Below are positions 52,015-60,766 of a DNA stretch of 64,000 nucleotides, one piece after another. A program made the translations under genes and the position numbers. The DNA is from Bradyrhizobium sp. B097 (GTDB lineage Bacteria > Pseudomonadota > Alphaproteobacteria > Rhizobiales > Xanthobacteraceae). The notes below the pieces were generated by a model. The model worked only from the letters and a program-made list of their open reading frames with translations, was not told the origin of the DNA and did not search any database. The DNA lies in assembly GCF_038957035.1 (NCBI RefSeq), contig NZ_CP152412.1, positions 806,001 to 870,000 of the forward strand, read 5' to 3'. The stretch's first letter is position 1; every line of letters begins with the position of its first letter.

Positions 52015-53703
52015 ATGGCTGGTGACGATCGCGTCCTTGCAGGCGGGGCGAAGTACATCGACTTCCAGACCAACCCGTCGCGCTACCGGCACTGGAAGCT
52101 CGACATCGCCGGCGACGTCGCGACGCTGACCATGGACGTCGACGAGAACGCCGGCCTGTTCGAGGGCTATCAGCTCAAGCTGAACTCCTACGATCTCGGC
52201 GTCGACATCGAGCTTGCGGACGCCGTGCAGCGGCTGCGCTTCGAGCATCCCGAGGTGAAGGTCGTGGTAATGCGCTCGGGCAAGAACCGCGTGTTCTGCG
52301 CCGGCGCCAACATCCGCATGCTGGCGGGCTCGACCCACGCCCACAAGGTCAACTTCTGCAAGTTCACCAACGAGACCCGCAATGGCCTCGAGGATTCCAG
52401 CGAGAATTCCGGCCAGAGCTTCATCACCGTCGTCAACGGCACCGCGGCCGGCGGCGGCTATGAGCTGGCGCTCGCGACCGACCACATCATGATGGCCGAT
52501 GACGGCGCCGCCGCCGTCGCGCTGCCGGAAGTGCCGCTGCTCGCGGTGCTGCCGGGCACCGGCGGCCTCACGCGTGTGGTCGACAAGCGCAAGGTGCGCC
52601 GCGACCACGCCGACTTCTTCTGCACCATCGAGGAAGGCATCAAGGGCAAGCGCGCGGTGCAGTGGCGGCTGGTCGACGAGATCGCGCCGAACTCCAAGCT
52701 CGAGGGCAAGCTTGCCGAGCGCGTCAAGGAATTCGCCGCCAGGTCGAAGCGCAACGGCACAGGCAAAGGCATCGCGCTGGCGCCGCTGACGCGCACCATC
52801 GACGACAGCGCCATCCGCTACGGCTTCGTCAGCGTCGACATCGATCGCGCGGCGCGCATCGCCACCATCTCGATCAAGGCGCCGGAAGCTGCGGCGCCTG
52901 CCGACATCGACGGCATGATCGGACAGGGCGCCTCGTTCTGGCCGCTGCAGGTCGCCCGCGAGCTCGACGATGCGATCCTGCATCTGCGCATCAACGAGCT
53001 CGAGACCGCCATGCTGGTGTTCAAGAGCCATGGTGACCGCGCTAACGTCGTGTCCTACGACGCGTTCCTGGAGGCCAACAAGGCGCACTGGCTGGTCAAT
53101 GAGGTCAGGCATTACTGGAAGCGCGTGCTCAAGCGCATCGACGTCACCTCGCGCACGCTGGTGACGCTGGTCGAGCCCGGCTCCTGCTTCGTCGGCACGC
53201 TGGCCGAGCTCGTGTTCGCCGCCGACCGCTCCTACATGCTGATCGGCCAGAAGCAGGGTGACAACCGCCCGCCGCCGGCGATCGAACTGACGGCGATGAA
53301 TTTCGGGCCCTATCCGATGAGCCATGGCCTGACCCGGCTGCAATCGCGCTTCCAGGCCGACCCAATGGATCTGGAGCGGGCGCAGGCATCGATCGGCAAG
53401 GCGCTCGATGCAGAGGAGGCCGAGGAGCTCGGCCTCGTCACCTTCGCGCTCGACGACATCGACTGGGACGACGAGGTCCGCGTGTTCTTCGAGGAGCGCA
53501 CCTCGTTCTCGCCCGACGGTCTCACCGGCATGGAGGCCAATCTGCGCTTCGTCGGTCCCGAGACCATGGAATCGAAGATCTTCTCGCGCCTGACGGCGTG
53601 GCAGAACTGGATCTTCCAGCGGCCCAACGCGGTCGGCGAAGACGGCGCGCTGCGCCGCTACGGCACCGGCCAGAAGGCGCAATTCGACATGACACGAGTG
53701 TGA
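52015..53703 (+). CDS. boxC: Benzoyl-CoA-dihydrodiol lyase BoxC
   Basis: Opens the ring of 2,3-epoxybenzoyl-CoA to 3,4-didehydroadipyl-CoA semialdehyde and formate. The 562-residue protein belongs to the crotonase superfamily, with two crotonase-like parts: MRSGKNRVFCAGANIRMLAG and VVNGTAAGGGYELALATDHI in the first (residues 80-170), and a degenerate second part from about 260. Length fits BoxC. AAGGGTG lies about 5 bases before the ATG. In operon order with boxB downstream, separated by a repeat. Confidence 0.93.
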   Translation: MAGDDRVLAGGAKYIDFQTNPSRYRHWKLDIAGDVATLTMDVDENAGLFEGYQLKLNSYDLGVDIELADAVQRLRFEHPEVKVVVMRSGKNRVFCAGANIRMLAGSTHAHKVNFCKFTNETRNGLEDSSENSGQSFITVVNGTAAGGGYELALATDHIMMADDGAAAVALPEVPLLAVLPGTGGLTRVVDKRKVRRDHADFFCTIEEGIKGKRAVQWRLVDEIAPNSKLEGKLAERVKEFAARSKRNGTGKGIALAPLTRTIDDSAIRYGFVSVDIDRAARIATISIKAPEAAAPADIDGMIGQGASFWPLQVARELDDAILHLRINELETAMLVFKSHGDRANVVSYDAFLEANKAHWLVNEVRHYWKRVLKRIDVTSRTLVTLVEPGSCFVGTLAELVFAADRSYMLIGQKQGDNRPPPAIELTAMNFGPYPMSHGLTRLQSRFQADPMDLERAQASIGKALDAEEAEELGLVTFALDDIDWDDEVRVFFEERTSFSPDGLTGMEANLRFVGPETMESKIFSRLTAWQNWIFQRPNAVGEDGALRRYGTGQKAQFDMTRV

Positions 53704-53712
53704 GGCAAATAC

Positions 53713-53820
53713 CGTCGTCATCCTGAGGTGCGAGCGCAAGCGAGCCTCGAAGGATGATTGGAGGCAAGAACGCCAGACAAGCATCCTTCGAGACGCGCTA
53801 CGCGCTCCTCAGGATGACGG
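53713..53820. repeat. Paired inverted repeat between boxC and boxB
   Basis: GTCGTCATCCTGAGGTGCGAG at 53713 and GCGCTCCTCAGGATGACGG ending 53820 are inverted, with TCGAAGGATGATTGG and AGCATCCTTCGAG inside. Lying inside the operon, it may protect the boxC message. Confidence 0.75.
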
Positions 53821-53867
53821 TTGAGCAAGACGCGATACGCACCGAAACGGTACCAAGGAGCACGGCC

Positions 53868-55313
53868 ATGAACATCATGAACGTCGATTACTCGACCAAG
53901 ATTCCAAACAACGTGAATCTCGCCGAAGACCGCCAGGTGCTCAAGGCGCTGGAGGGCTGGCACCCCGGCTACATGGATTGGTGGAGCGACATGGGTCCGG
54001 AAGGATTCCAGGAATCGCTGGTCTATCTGCGCACGGCCTATTCGGTCGATCCGCGCGGCTGGGCCAAGTTCGACTACGTGCGGATGCCCGAATATCGCTG
54101 GGGCATCCTGCTTGCACCGCAGGAAGAAAACCGCGTCATCCCGTTCGGCGAAGACTACGGCAAGCCGGCCTGGCAGGAAGTCCCCGGCGAGCACCGCGCC
54201 ATGCTGCGCCGCCTGATCGTGATCCAGGGCGACACCGAGCCCGCCTCGGTCGAGCAGCAGCGCCATCTCGGCAAGACCGCGCCCTCGCTCTACGACATGC
54301 GCAATCTGTTCCAGGTCAATGTCGAGGAAGGCCGCCATCTCTGGGCGATGGTCTACCTCCTGCAGAAGTATTTCGGCCGCGACGGCCGTGAGGAAGCGGA
54401 TGATTTGCTGCGCCGCCGCTCGGGCGATGCAGATAGCCCACGCATGTTAGGGGCCTTCAACGAGGCGACGCCGGACTGGCTGTCGTTCTTCATGTTCACC
54501 TACTTCACCGACCGCGACGGCAAGATGCAGCTGCACTCGCTGGCGCAGTCGGGCTTCGATCCGCTGTCGCGCACCTGCCGCTTCATGCTGACCGAGGAAG
54601 CCCACCACATGTTCGTCGGCGAGACCGGCATCACCCGCGTCGTGCAGCGCACCTGCGATGCGATGACGGAAGCTGGCATCACCGATCCGAACGACATCGG
54701 CAGGATCCGCGCGCTCGGCGTGATCGACCTGCCGACCATCCAGAAGAAGCTGAATCTGCACTATTCGCTGTCGCTCGATTTGTTCGGCTCCGAAGTGTCG
54801 ACCAATGCGGCGAACGCCTTCAACGCCGGCATCAAGGGCCGCTACAAGGAGACCACGATCGAGGACGATCACCAGCTCAAGAGCTCGACCTATCCGGTCA
54901 TGAAGATGGTGGACGGCCAGATCAAGATGGTCGACGAGCCGGCGCTCACCGCGCTCAACATGCGGCTGCGCGACGACTACACGCAGGATTGCGTCAAGGG
55001 CATGCTGCGCTGGAACAAGGTGATCTCGACTGCGGGCATCGACTACAAGCTCGCGGTGCCGAACACTGCCTTCCACCGCCAGATCGGCGAGTTCAAGGAC
55101 ATCCATGCGACGCCCGATGGCCTCTTGATCGACGACGCCACCTGGGCCAAGCGCAAGAACGACTGGCTGCCGTCGACCGCGGACGGCGACTTCATCGCCT
55201 CGCTGATGACGCCGGTGACCGAACCCGGCGAGTTCGCCTCCTGGATCTCGCCGCCCAAGGTCGGCATCGATAACAAGCCCGGCGACTTCGAATATGTGAG
55301 GATCGAGAGCTGA
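53868..55313 (+). CDS. boxB: Benzoyl-CoA 2,3-epoxidase BoxB
   Basis: The diiron oxygenase of the aerobic box pathway, converting benzoyl-CoA to its 2,3-epoxide with O2 and electrons from BoxA. The 481-residue protein has NVEEGRHLWAMVYLLQ and LTEEAHHMFVGETGI, the Glu/His ligands of the di-iron site, and MDWWSDMGPEGFQ, typical of BoxB. ATG 53868 has AAGGAG 7 bases upstream. No BoxA gene, which BoxB needs, is in the window. Confidence 0.93.
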   Translation: MNIMNVDYSTKIPNNVNLAEDRQVLKALEGWHPGYMDWWSDMGPEGFQESLVYLRTAYSVDPRGWAKFDYVRMPEYRWGILLAPQEENRVIPFGEDYGKPAWQEVPGEHRAMLRRLIVIQGDTEPASVEQQRHLGKTAPSLYDMRNLFQVNVEEGRHLWAMVYLLQKYFGRDGREEADDLLRRRSGDADSPRMLGAFNEATPDWLSFFMFTYFTDRDGKMQLHSLAQSGFDPLSRTCRFMLTEEAHHMFVGETGITRVVQRTCDAMTEAGITDPNDIGRIRALGVIDLPTIQKKLNLHYSLSLDLFGSEVSTNAANAFNAGIKGRYKETTIEDDHQLKSSTYPVMKMVDGQIKMVDEPALTALNMRLRDDYTQDCVKGMLRWNKVISTAGIDYKLAVPNTAFHRQIGEFKDIHATPDGLLIDDATWAKRKNDWLPSTADGDFIASLMTPVTEPGEFASWISPPKVGIDNKPGDFEYVRIES

Positions 55314-55349
55314 GTTTCAGCTAGCAGTTCCTCTCCTCCCGGAGGGGCC

Positions 55350-55396
55350 GAAAAGGGGTAGGCCGAGAAGGTCCTGGCTTGCCCCTTTTCTTTTTT
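55350..55396 (+). terminator. Rho-independent terminator after boxB
   Basis: GAAAAGGGG (55350-55358) pairs with CCCCTTTTC (55382-55390), with extra pairs AGGCC/GGCTT inside, followed by TTTTTT. It ends the box operon. Confidence 0.88.
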
Positions 55397-55547
55397 GAGA
55401 CGTGCGTTCGCTCACGCGCGATGAAGCGCCGGCGCTTCCCGGCTTGACACGCGTGATGCCTTCGCCCGGAGATCACAAGCTTCAACACATGAACCGCAAT
55501 GACGGCTTGAGCCGGTTGTCGCGGATCGGGATTACGGCGGGGCCATC

Positions 55548-56387
55548 ATGAGTGAAGAGATTTTTCCGGGGCCGACCCTGCGTCCGCTCAAGCTTCAGTT
55601 CGGTGAGCAGACGATCGCGGGCTTCGAGAGCGCGGGTACCGGCCGCGACATCTTGCTGATCCACGGCAATTCGTCGTCGTCGCAGATTTGGCAGAAGCAA
55701 CTCCAGGGACCGCTTGGCGCCAAATACCGGCTGGTCGCGATCGATCTTCCCGGTCACGGCAGCTCATCGCCTGCGCCCGATCCAGAGCACGGTTATTCGG
55801 GTGCGGGCTACGCCGGCTGCATTGCGGCGGCCGCAAAAGAGCTCGGCCTGAAGGATGCGGTGGTGGTGGGCTGGAGTCTCGGCGGACACGCCGTGCTCAA
55901 CGCAGCCCCGTCCTTGCCGATGGCAGCCGGGCTGATGATTTTCGGTACGCCACCGATCGCCAAGACGCCGGACGGGTTCTCCGGGTTCAAGGGGCTGTCG
56001 GCCACCACGTTCACGCCGGCGCCCAGCGATGCCGACATCGCGGCCTGGCTGAAAACGGTCTTCGCGCCGGACTATGCGCCGTTGCCCGCGTTCGTCGACA
56101 CCGATTTCCGCCGCACCGACGGCAACGCGCGCGGCTATCTCGGCGCCAGCGTGCAGCCCGGCCGCTTCGCGGACGAGGTCGAGATCGTGCGCGGCCTCGC
56201 GATTCCGCTGGCGATCGTGCATGGCAGCGAGGAGCAGATGGTCGATCTCGGCTATCTGCAACGGCTGCCCGCGCCGACATTATGGCGCGGCCAGGTTCAG
56301 GTGATCGACGATGCCGGCCACGCCACGCAGTGGGAAAGAGCCGAAGCGTTCGACGGGCTGGTCGACGCGTTCGCGTCGAGCCTTTGA
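55548..56387 (+). CDS. Alpha/beta hydrolase, unknown substrate
   Basis: A 279-residue alpha/beta-hydrolase. Oxyanion strand LLIHGNSSSSQIWQK, nucleophile Ser in VVVGWSLGGHAVL, catalytic His in IDDAGHATQWERA. It follows the boxB terminator, so it is a separate transcript. Function unknown. Confidence 0.82.
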   Translation: MSEEIFPGPTLRPLKLQFGEQTIAGFESAGTGRDILLIHGNSSSSQIWQKQLQGPLGAKYRLVAIDLPGHGSSSPAPDPEHGYSGAGYAGCIAAAAKELGLKDAVVVGWSLGGHAVLNAAPSLPMAAGLMIFGTPPIAKTPDGFSGFKGLSATTFTPAPSDADIAAWLKTVFAPDYAPLPAFVDTDFRRTDGNARGYLGASVQPGRFADEVEIVRGLAIPLAIVHGSEEQMVDLGYLQRLPAPTLWRGQVQVIDDAGHATQWERAEAFDGLVDAFASSL

Positions 56388-56515
56388 ACGACGAATAGGG
56401 GGGCGCCTACTCGCCGTTCGCCAGTCCGGACGTGCACGGAGCCGCGCGACGATGTTGAGATTGTCACGCGTGAACGCTCGCACGCGGAGATTCCCGCGGC
56501 CTCCAGTGGCGACAG

Positions 56516-56875
56516 TCATGCCGAACTGGGGATCCGCTTCGGCCAGGCAATCCAGCCGACGACTATCGATAGTGTTGCCACGACAAGCGGCGCCACGCCG
56601 TGCCCGTATTCGCCGTGGAATGTGACGGTCGCAAGCGCTGCCAACATCACGATGCAGCCGAGCGCCGAGCCCCACAGCCGCGTCCGTGCCCGCGCCAGCA
56701 GAACGGCGGTCGTGAGTTCCAGCGATCCGGTTACGAAATGGAACCAGTACGGGTATCCCCACCGCAGATATTCTTCGTAGATTGACCCAGGGGCGAAGAT
56801 GTTGCTGAGCGATCCCACGACGAAGAAAGCTGCAAGCGCCATGGCCGAGACTTCGCGCCAGGAAATCTTTGACAT
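56516..56875 (-). CDS. DoxX-like membrane protein
   Basis: A 119-residue inner-membrane protein with four transmembrane segments and the pattern WGYPYWFHFVTGSLELTTAVLL of the DoxX/DoxD-like family. Start at 56875 (MSKISWREVSAMALAAFF) with GGGA before it. Role unknown in the family; the NmrA gene in the same direction ahead may be linked. Confidence 0.72.
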   Translation of the reverse strand: MSKISWREVSAMALAAFFVVGSLSNIFAPGSIYEEYLRWGYPYWFHFVTGSLELTTAVLLARARTRLWGSALGCIVMLAALATVTFHGEYGHGVAPLVVATLSIVVGWIAWPKRIPSSA

Positions 56876-56998
56876 TTGTCCATCCCTTTCTGATGAGGGC
56901 GTCGCGGAGAGGCGGCCGGCCACGACGCATTCATTCCGAAGGAGATGCGAGTTTCCGGAACGGGTCCGAAAGTCGCATCTCATCGCTGATCCGCGGAC

Positions 56999-57871
56999 CT
57001 AAGCCGTGGCGGCCTTCTGGGCCGCCGCGAAGACATCGCGGGGAAGCGTTGTGCCGACGACGCGCTCCGTGCCCGCTACGCCGAGGTCCAGCCAGCCCGC
57101 GTTGACGGCGTCGAACACCGCTTCAGCCGGTCCGGTTTGGCCCTTCGGAATACCGAACTGCTCGAATGCCGCCGGCCACTCGGCCCGCGGGACGGCGAAG
57201 GCCCTGACTTCGCGCTGCATGACATCGCCCAGTTGCGCTGCGACTTCATCAGCACTGATCATCGAACCAAGTTCGATGACGCGATGCCCCGACCACGCCG
57301 GCCCGGTCAGCAGCGTCGCCACTTCGGCACCGATGTCGTTCGTCGCGACCATGGTCGATTTCCGGTCGGTCGGGTTGTAGTAGACGGGGAGCGTGCCGCC
57401 CTGGGCGACGTGCAGGCCGTAGAGGAAGTTTTCGAAAAAGCCGCCGGCGCGCACAAAGGCGGTCGGCGATGTCAGGTTGCGAAGGCCTTGCTCCAGCAAC
57501 GACAGGGCCGTGATCATCCCCAGCCCGCTGGTTCTGTTCGCCCCCATCGACGAGAGCCCGACGACCCGCGGCGGCGCGGCCTTGGTCAGCGCCTCGACAT
57601 AATTCGCGATGATGCCCTTGGCTTCCTTGAAGTCCGGCGAGGGAGCCCAGACGGCTGGCAACATGACAAACGCGCCGTCGACGCCCTTGAGCGCCCGCTC
57701 GATGGCGGCCGTGTCGTTCCAGTCGCCGTCCACCAGTTCCACGCCCTGGTCCGTCCAGCTTGCCGCCTTGGCGCGGTCGCGAACCAGCGCGCGTACTTTC
57801 TTACCTTGCGCCAACAGATGCCTGGCCGTTGCGCCGCCGACTTTTCCTGTGATTCCAGTGACTAGAAACAT
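56999..57871 (-). CDS. NmrA/SDR-type NAD(P)-binding protein
   Basis: A 290-residue atypical short-chain dehydrogenase. MFLVTGITGKVGGATARHLL holds the Rossmann glycine motif; residues 30-75 include ALVRDRAKAASW and VELVDGDWND. It lacks the usual Tyr-X3-Lys catalytic pair, so a NAD(P)-sensing or quinone-reducing role is possible, as in NmrA and QorB. Start at 57871 chosen as the ATG next to the fold. Divergent from the HxlR gene at 57988, with a 19-bp palindrome between them, so it is the likely HxlR target. Confidence 0.8.
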   Translation of the reverse strand: MFLVTGITGKVGGATARHLLAQGKKVRALVRDRAKAASWTDQGVELVDGDWNDTAAIERALKGVDGAFVMLPAVWAPSPDFKEAKGIIANYVEALTKAAPPRVVGLSSMGANRTSGLGMITALSLLEQGLRNLTSPTAFVRAGGFFENFLYGLHVAQGGTLPVYYNPTDRKSTMVATNDIGAEVATLLTGPAWSGHRVIELGSMISADEVAAQLGDVMQREVRAFAVPRAEWPAAFEQFGIPKGQTGPAEAVFDAVNAGWLDLGVAGTERVVGTTLPRDVFAAAQKAATA

Positions 57872-57910
57872 GCGTATTCTCCGGATGCTAAATGGCCTAT
57901 ATTCTAGGGT

Positions 57911-57929
57911 AGGTCTCACATAGAGACCT
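57911..57929. promoter_or_regulatory. 19-bp palindrome, probable HxlR operator
   Basis: AGGTCTC-N5-GAGACCT is a perfect inverted repeat in the 116-base gap between the divergent NmrA-like and HxlR genes. HxlR-type regulators bind such sites as dimers. Confidence 0.6.
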
Positions 57930-57987
57930 TCGACCTGCACCGTAAGGAGGCAGTTTTTTGTAACCAGGAGAGAAAAAGGGGACCGGC

Positions 57988-58413
57988 ATGAGCGACGCAT
58001 TGAGCGCGATCGAGCGATTCAGCCGATATCAATCGGACGACGCCCAGTCGGTAGAACCCGTGCATTGCCCGGTGCGCGACGTGCTCGACTGCATCGGCGA
58101 CAAGTGGAGCATCCTCATGATCATGACCCTCGCGACGGGACCGCGGCGCTTCGGCGAGCTTCGCCGAGCCATCCGCGACATCTCGAAGCGCATGCTCACA
58201 CAGACGCTGCGTGACCTGGAGCGCGACGGACTTATCACCCGCCATGTCTTTCCGACCAAGCCGCCGAGCGTTGAATATCGCCTTTCCCCGCTAGGCCAAT
58301 CCCTGCTGGACCCGATGGCGAGCCTCATCGATTGGGCCGACCGTCGCTATTCGGATATCCATGCTGCGCGCGTCCGCTTTGACGGAGCCCCGTGTGATGT
58401 CCCGCGTGAGTGA
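57988..58413 (+). CDS. HxlR-family regulator
   Basis: A 141-residue winged-helix regulator. [20 protein letters not shown] with the conserved Cys30 and [21 protein letters not shown] are typical of HxlR/YodB proteins, which often sense reactive electrophiles or quinones through the N-terminal Cys. Such regulators control NmrA-like or azoreductase genes, matching the divergent gene at 57871. Confidence 0.88.
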   Translation: MSDALSAIERFSRYQSDDAQSVEPVHCPVRDVLDCIGDKWSILMIMTLATGPRRFGELRRAIRDISKRMLTQTLRDLERDGLITRHVFPTKPPSVEYRLSPLGQSLLDPMASLIDWADRRYSDIHAARVRFDGAPCDVPRE

Positions 58414-58490
58414 TGTGAAGCAGAAGTTCACATCATCGCGTGTGGGAAGTCTGGCGGCGTGCTTCAGATGGAGCTAGCCGGAGGCGTCGG

Positions 58491-58523
58491 AAAGGGCGCC
58501 CCGCTGCGGGCGAGGCGCCCTTT
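58491..58523. terminator. Strong hairpin, probable bidirectional terminator
   Basis: AAAGGGCGCC (58491-58500) and GGCGCCCTTT (58514-58523) form a perfect 10-bp stem with a 13-base loop. The AAA/TTT ends give a short T-run on both strands. It lies between the convergent HxlR and SDR genes. Confidence 0.75.
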
Positions 58524-58568
58524 GTGTATTACCAGTGATGCTCTGACGGGGGTGAGAGGCGCGGTCGC

Positions 58569-59369
58569 TTACCCCGCGATCTCCAGCCCTGCGGTCGCAT
58601 AGACCACGCCGCCATCGACCGCGATGGTGTTGCCCACCACATAGTCGCCGGCACGCGAGGCGAGATAGATCGCAGTCCCCGCCATGTCCTCGTCGCTGCC
58701 GACGCGCTTCGCCGGCACGCGCTTGGCGACTTCGTCGGCGTGGTCGCGCGCGGCCTTGTTCATGTCCGACTTGAAGGCGCCGGGCGCGATCGCGGTGACG
58801 TTGATGTTGTCCTTGATCAGGCGCGTCGCCATCCGCCGCGTCAGATGGATCACCGCGGCCTTGCTGGCGGCATAGGAATAGGTCTCCATCGGGTTGACGA
58901 AGATGCCGTCGATCGAGGCGATGTTGATCACCTTGCCCGGTTTGTCATGGGTCGCTGCCGCGCGCAGCGGCTTGGCCAGCGCCTTGGTCAGGAAGAAGAT
59001 CGACTTGACGTTGAGGTTCATCACCTTGTCCCAGCCGCTCTCGGGGAATTCGTCGAAGTCCGCGCCCCATGCCGCGCCGGCATTGTTGACCAGGATGTCG
59101 AGCTTCGGCTCGCGCTTGACGATTTCACCGGCGAGCTTCTCGCAGCCCTCGACGGTCGAGATGTCGATCGGCAGCGCGATGCATTCGCCGTCATAGGCGG
59201 CGGTGAGCTCCTGCGCGGTGGCCTCGCAGGGACCTGCCTTGCGCGCGGTGATGTAGACCTTCGCGGCACCCTGCGCGAGGAAACCGGCCGCGATCATCTT
59301 GCCGATGCCGCGCGATCCCCCGGTCACCAGTGCGACGCGGCCCTTCAGTGAGAACAGATCCTTGAACAT
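58569..59369 (-). CDS. Short-chain dehydrogenase (SDR)
   Basis: A 266-residue classical SDR. LVTGGSRGIGKMIAAGFL binds NAD(P), ILVNNAGAAWG is the structural motif and YSYAASKAAVIHLTRRMA holds the catalytic Tyr and Lys; the end YVVGNTIAVDGG is typical. Start at 59369 (MFKDLFSLKGRVAL) with GGAGGAG 5 bases upstream. Substrate unknown. Confidence 0.87.
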   Translation of the reverse strand: MFKDLFSLKGRVALVTGGSRGIGKMIAAGFLAQGAAKVYITARKAGPCEATAQELTAAYDGECIALPIDISTVEGCEKLAGEIVKREPKLDILVNNAGAAWGADFDEFPESGWDKVMNLNVKSIFFLTKALAKPLRAAATHDKPGKVINIASIDGIFVNPMETYSYAASKAAVIHLTRRMATRLIKDNINVTAIAPGAFKSDMNKAARDHADEVAKRVPAKRVGSDEDMAGTAIYLASRAGDYVVGNTIAVDGGVVYATAGLEIAG

Positions 59370-59440
59370 GCGCTCCTCCATTGCGTTGCCAGTGGTTCTG
59401 GGCGCGGCCGGGGATCGAGTCAAGAACAGGGAAGGGATCG

Positions 59441-59528
59441 GTAGCCCGGATGGAGCGAAGCGAAATCCGGGGAAGTGCTATCCGCGGATGCGACCGTCCC
59501 GGATTACGCTTCGCTTCATCCGGGCTAC
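59441..59528. repeat. Paired inverted repeat of the TAGCCCGGATG class
   Basis: TAGCCCGGATGGAGCGAAGCG at 59441 and CGCTTCGCTTCATCCGGGCTA ending 59528 are inverted, with the perfect palindrome ATCCGCGGAT between. It fills the gap between the SDR gene and the deacetylase. Confidence 0.7.
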
Positions 59529-59538
59529 GAACGGCCAA

Positions 59539-60624
59539 TCACGCCGCGTCGATGCGGCGGAAGCCGTTCCACACCGCGGTGGCGGCGCCTGATGTCAGCA
59601 CCGGCAGGAGCCGCGCGTCCTGGTAATTGCCGTTCAGCGAGACGCGCTGCAACGCGGTCAGATGGTCGGCGCTTTCGGGAAACAGCATGCCCGGCCGCGT
59701 CGTGACCGCGGTCCGAAAGCCGATCGACCTGGCGAGGGCGAATTCGCGCTGCCCGGCAGCGATCCGGTCGCCATAGGGATAGGCGAGATGCAGCGCCGGA
59801 CGCTGCAGCATATCCTCGATCCGCGCCCGGCTGGTGGCGAGCTCGAACGATGCGACGGTCTCGCTCTGCTTGGCGAGATTGCAGTGGGTGATGGTGTGCG
59901 CGCCGATGGTGACCAGCGGATCGTCGGCAAAGCCGCGCAACTCGTCCCAGGACATGCAGAGCTCGCGCGCGATGCTGGCCTCGTCGACGCCGTGGCGGGC
60001 GCACAGCGCGGAAATCTCGGCCTGCATCTCCTGCTCGCCCGGCAGCGAACGCAGCCAGTCGTGCATGCGGCCGAACGCAACTCGCTTGGCTTGCGGCGTC
60101 GCGGTGTCGATCCGCGTCGTGACGCCGGCGATCGGCACCTCGATCGCCGATGTTGCCGCGATGATCCGCTCCAACGCGATCCACCACAATTTGCCGCAGC
60201 CCTCGGCGAAATCGCTCGCGACAAAGACCGTGAACGGCGCGCCGAACTCGCGCATCACAGGCAGCGCGAAATCGCGGTTGTCGCGGTAGCCGTCGTCGCA
60301 GGTGAAGCAGGCGAAGCGCCGCGCGAAATTCCGTTCGGTGAGGCGGCGATGCGCCTCGTCCATGCTGACGACATCGACGTCGAGCGCGCGCAGATGCGTC
60401 AGCATCGCGCGCAGGAAGTCCGGCGTGACCTCGAGATGATGGTTGGGCTGGAACGCGTCGGCGCGGCGCGGGCGGACGTGGTGCAGCATGAAGATGGCGC
60501 CGACGCCGGCGAAGATCGGCCGAAGCAGGATATGCGCCCCCGAGAAATACAACGCCTCCATCCCGGCACGGATCACGGTGTTGCGGAGTTGTTTCATGAG
60601 GGGCACGGGCTGGCCGATTTGCAT
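59539..60624 (-). CDS. Polysaccharide deacetylase (NodB-like)
   Basis: A 361-residue deacetylase of the NodB homology family, removing acetyl groups from a cell-surface sugar polymer. FACFTCDDGYRDN gives the metal-binding Asp-Asp, HTITHCNL the His-X3-His, and the fold starts about residue 110. The region RIEDMLQRPALHLAYPYGDR is the usual later motif. The N-terminal part may be a membrane-near segment. Exact substrate unknown. An alternative Met lies at residue 10. Confidence 0.84.
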   Translation of the reverse strand: MQIGQPVPLMKQLRNTVIRAGMEALYFSGAHILLRPIFAGVGAIFMLHHVRPRRADAFQPNHHLEVTPDFLRAMLTHLRALDVDVVSMDEAHRRLTERNFARRFACFTCDDGYRDNRDFALPVMREFGAPFTVFVASDFAEGCGKLWWIALERIIAATSAIEVPIAGVTTRIDTATPQAKRVAFGRMHDWLRSLPGEQEMQAEISALCARHGVDEASIARELCMSWDELRGFADDPLVTIGAHTITHCNLAKQSETVASFELATSRARIEDMLQRPALHLAYPYGDRIAAGQREFALARSIGFRTAVTTRPGMLFPESADHLTALQRVSLNGNYQDARLLPVLTSGAATAVWNGFRRIDAA

Positions 60625-60766
60625 TCCGTCGCAAACCTAGCGAAAGACCACTGAAGAAACTGTTATCCCGATCCAATATGGCGCCTCCGCCATGGCCTTT
60701 GATTTGGGGTTTGACAGTCAGCCAAGGGTTTGTTTTCTCTCTGGTTCCAGACCCGCAGGACGCTGA

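Noticed and set aside
51796..53784. 662-residue minus frame opposite boxC
   Set aside because: Shadow of boxC; rich in Asp/His/Arg as expected for antisense of high-GC genes.
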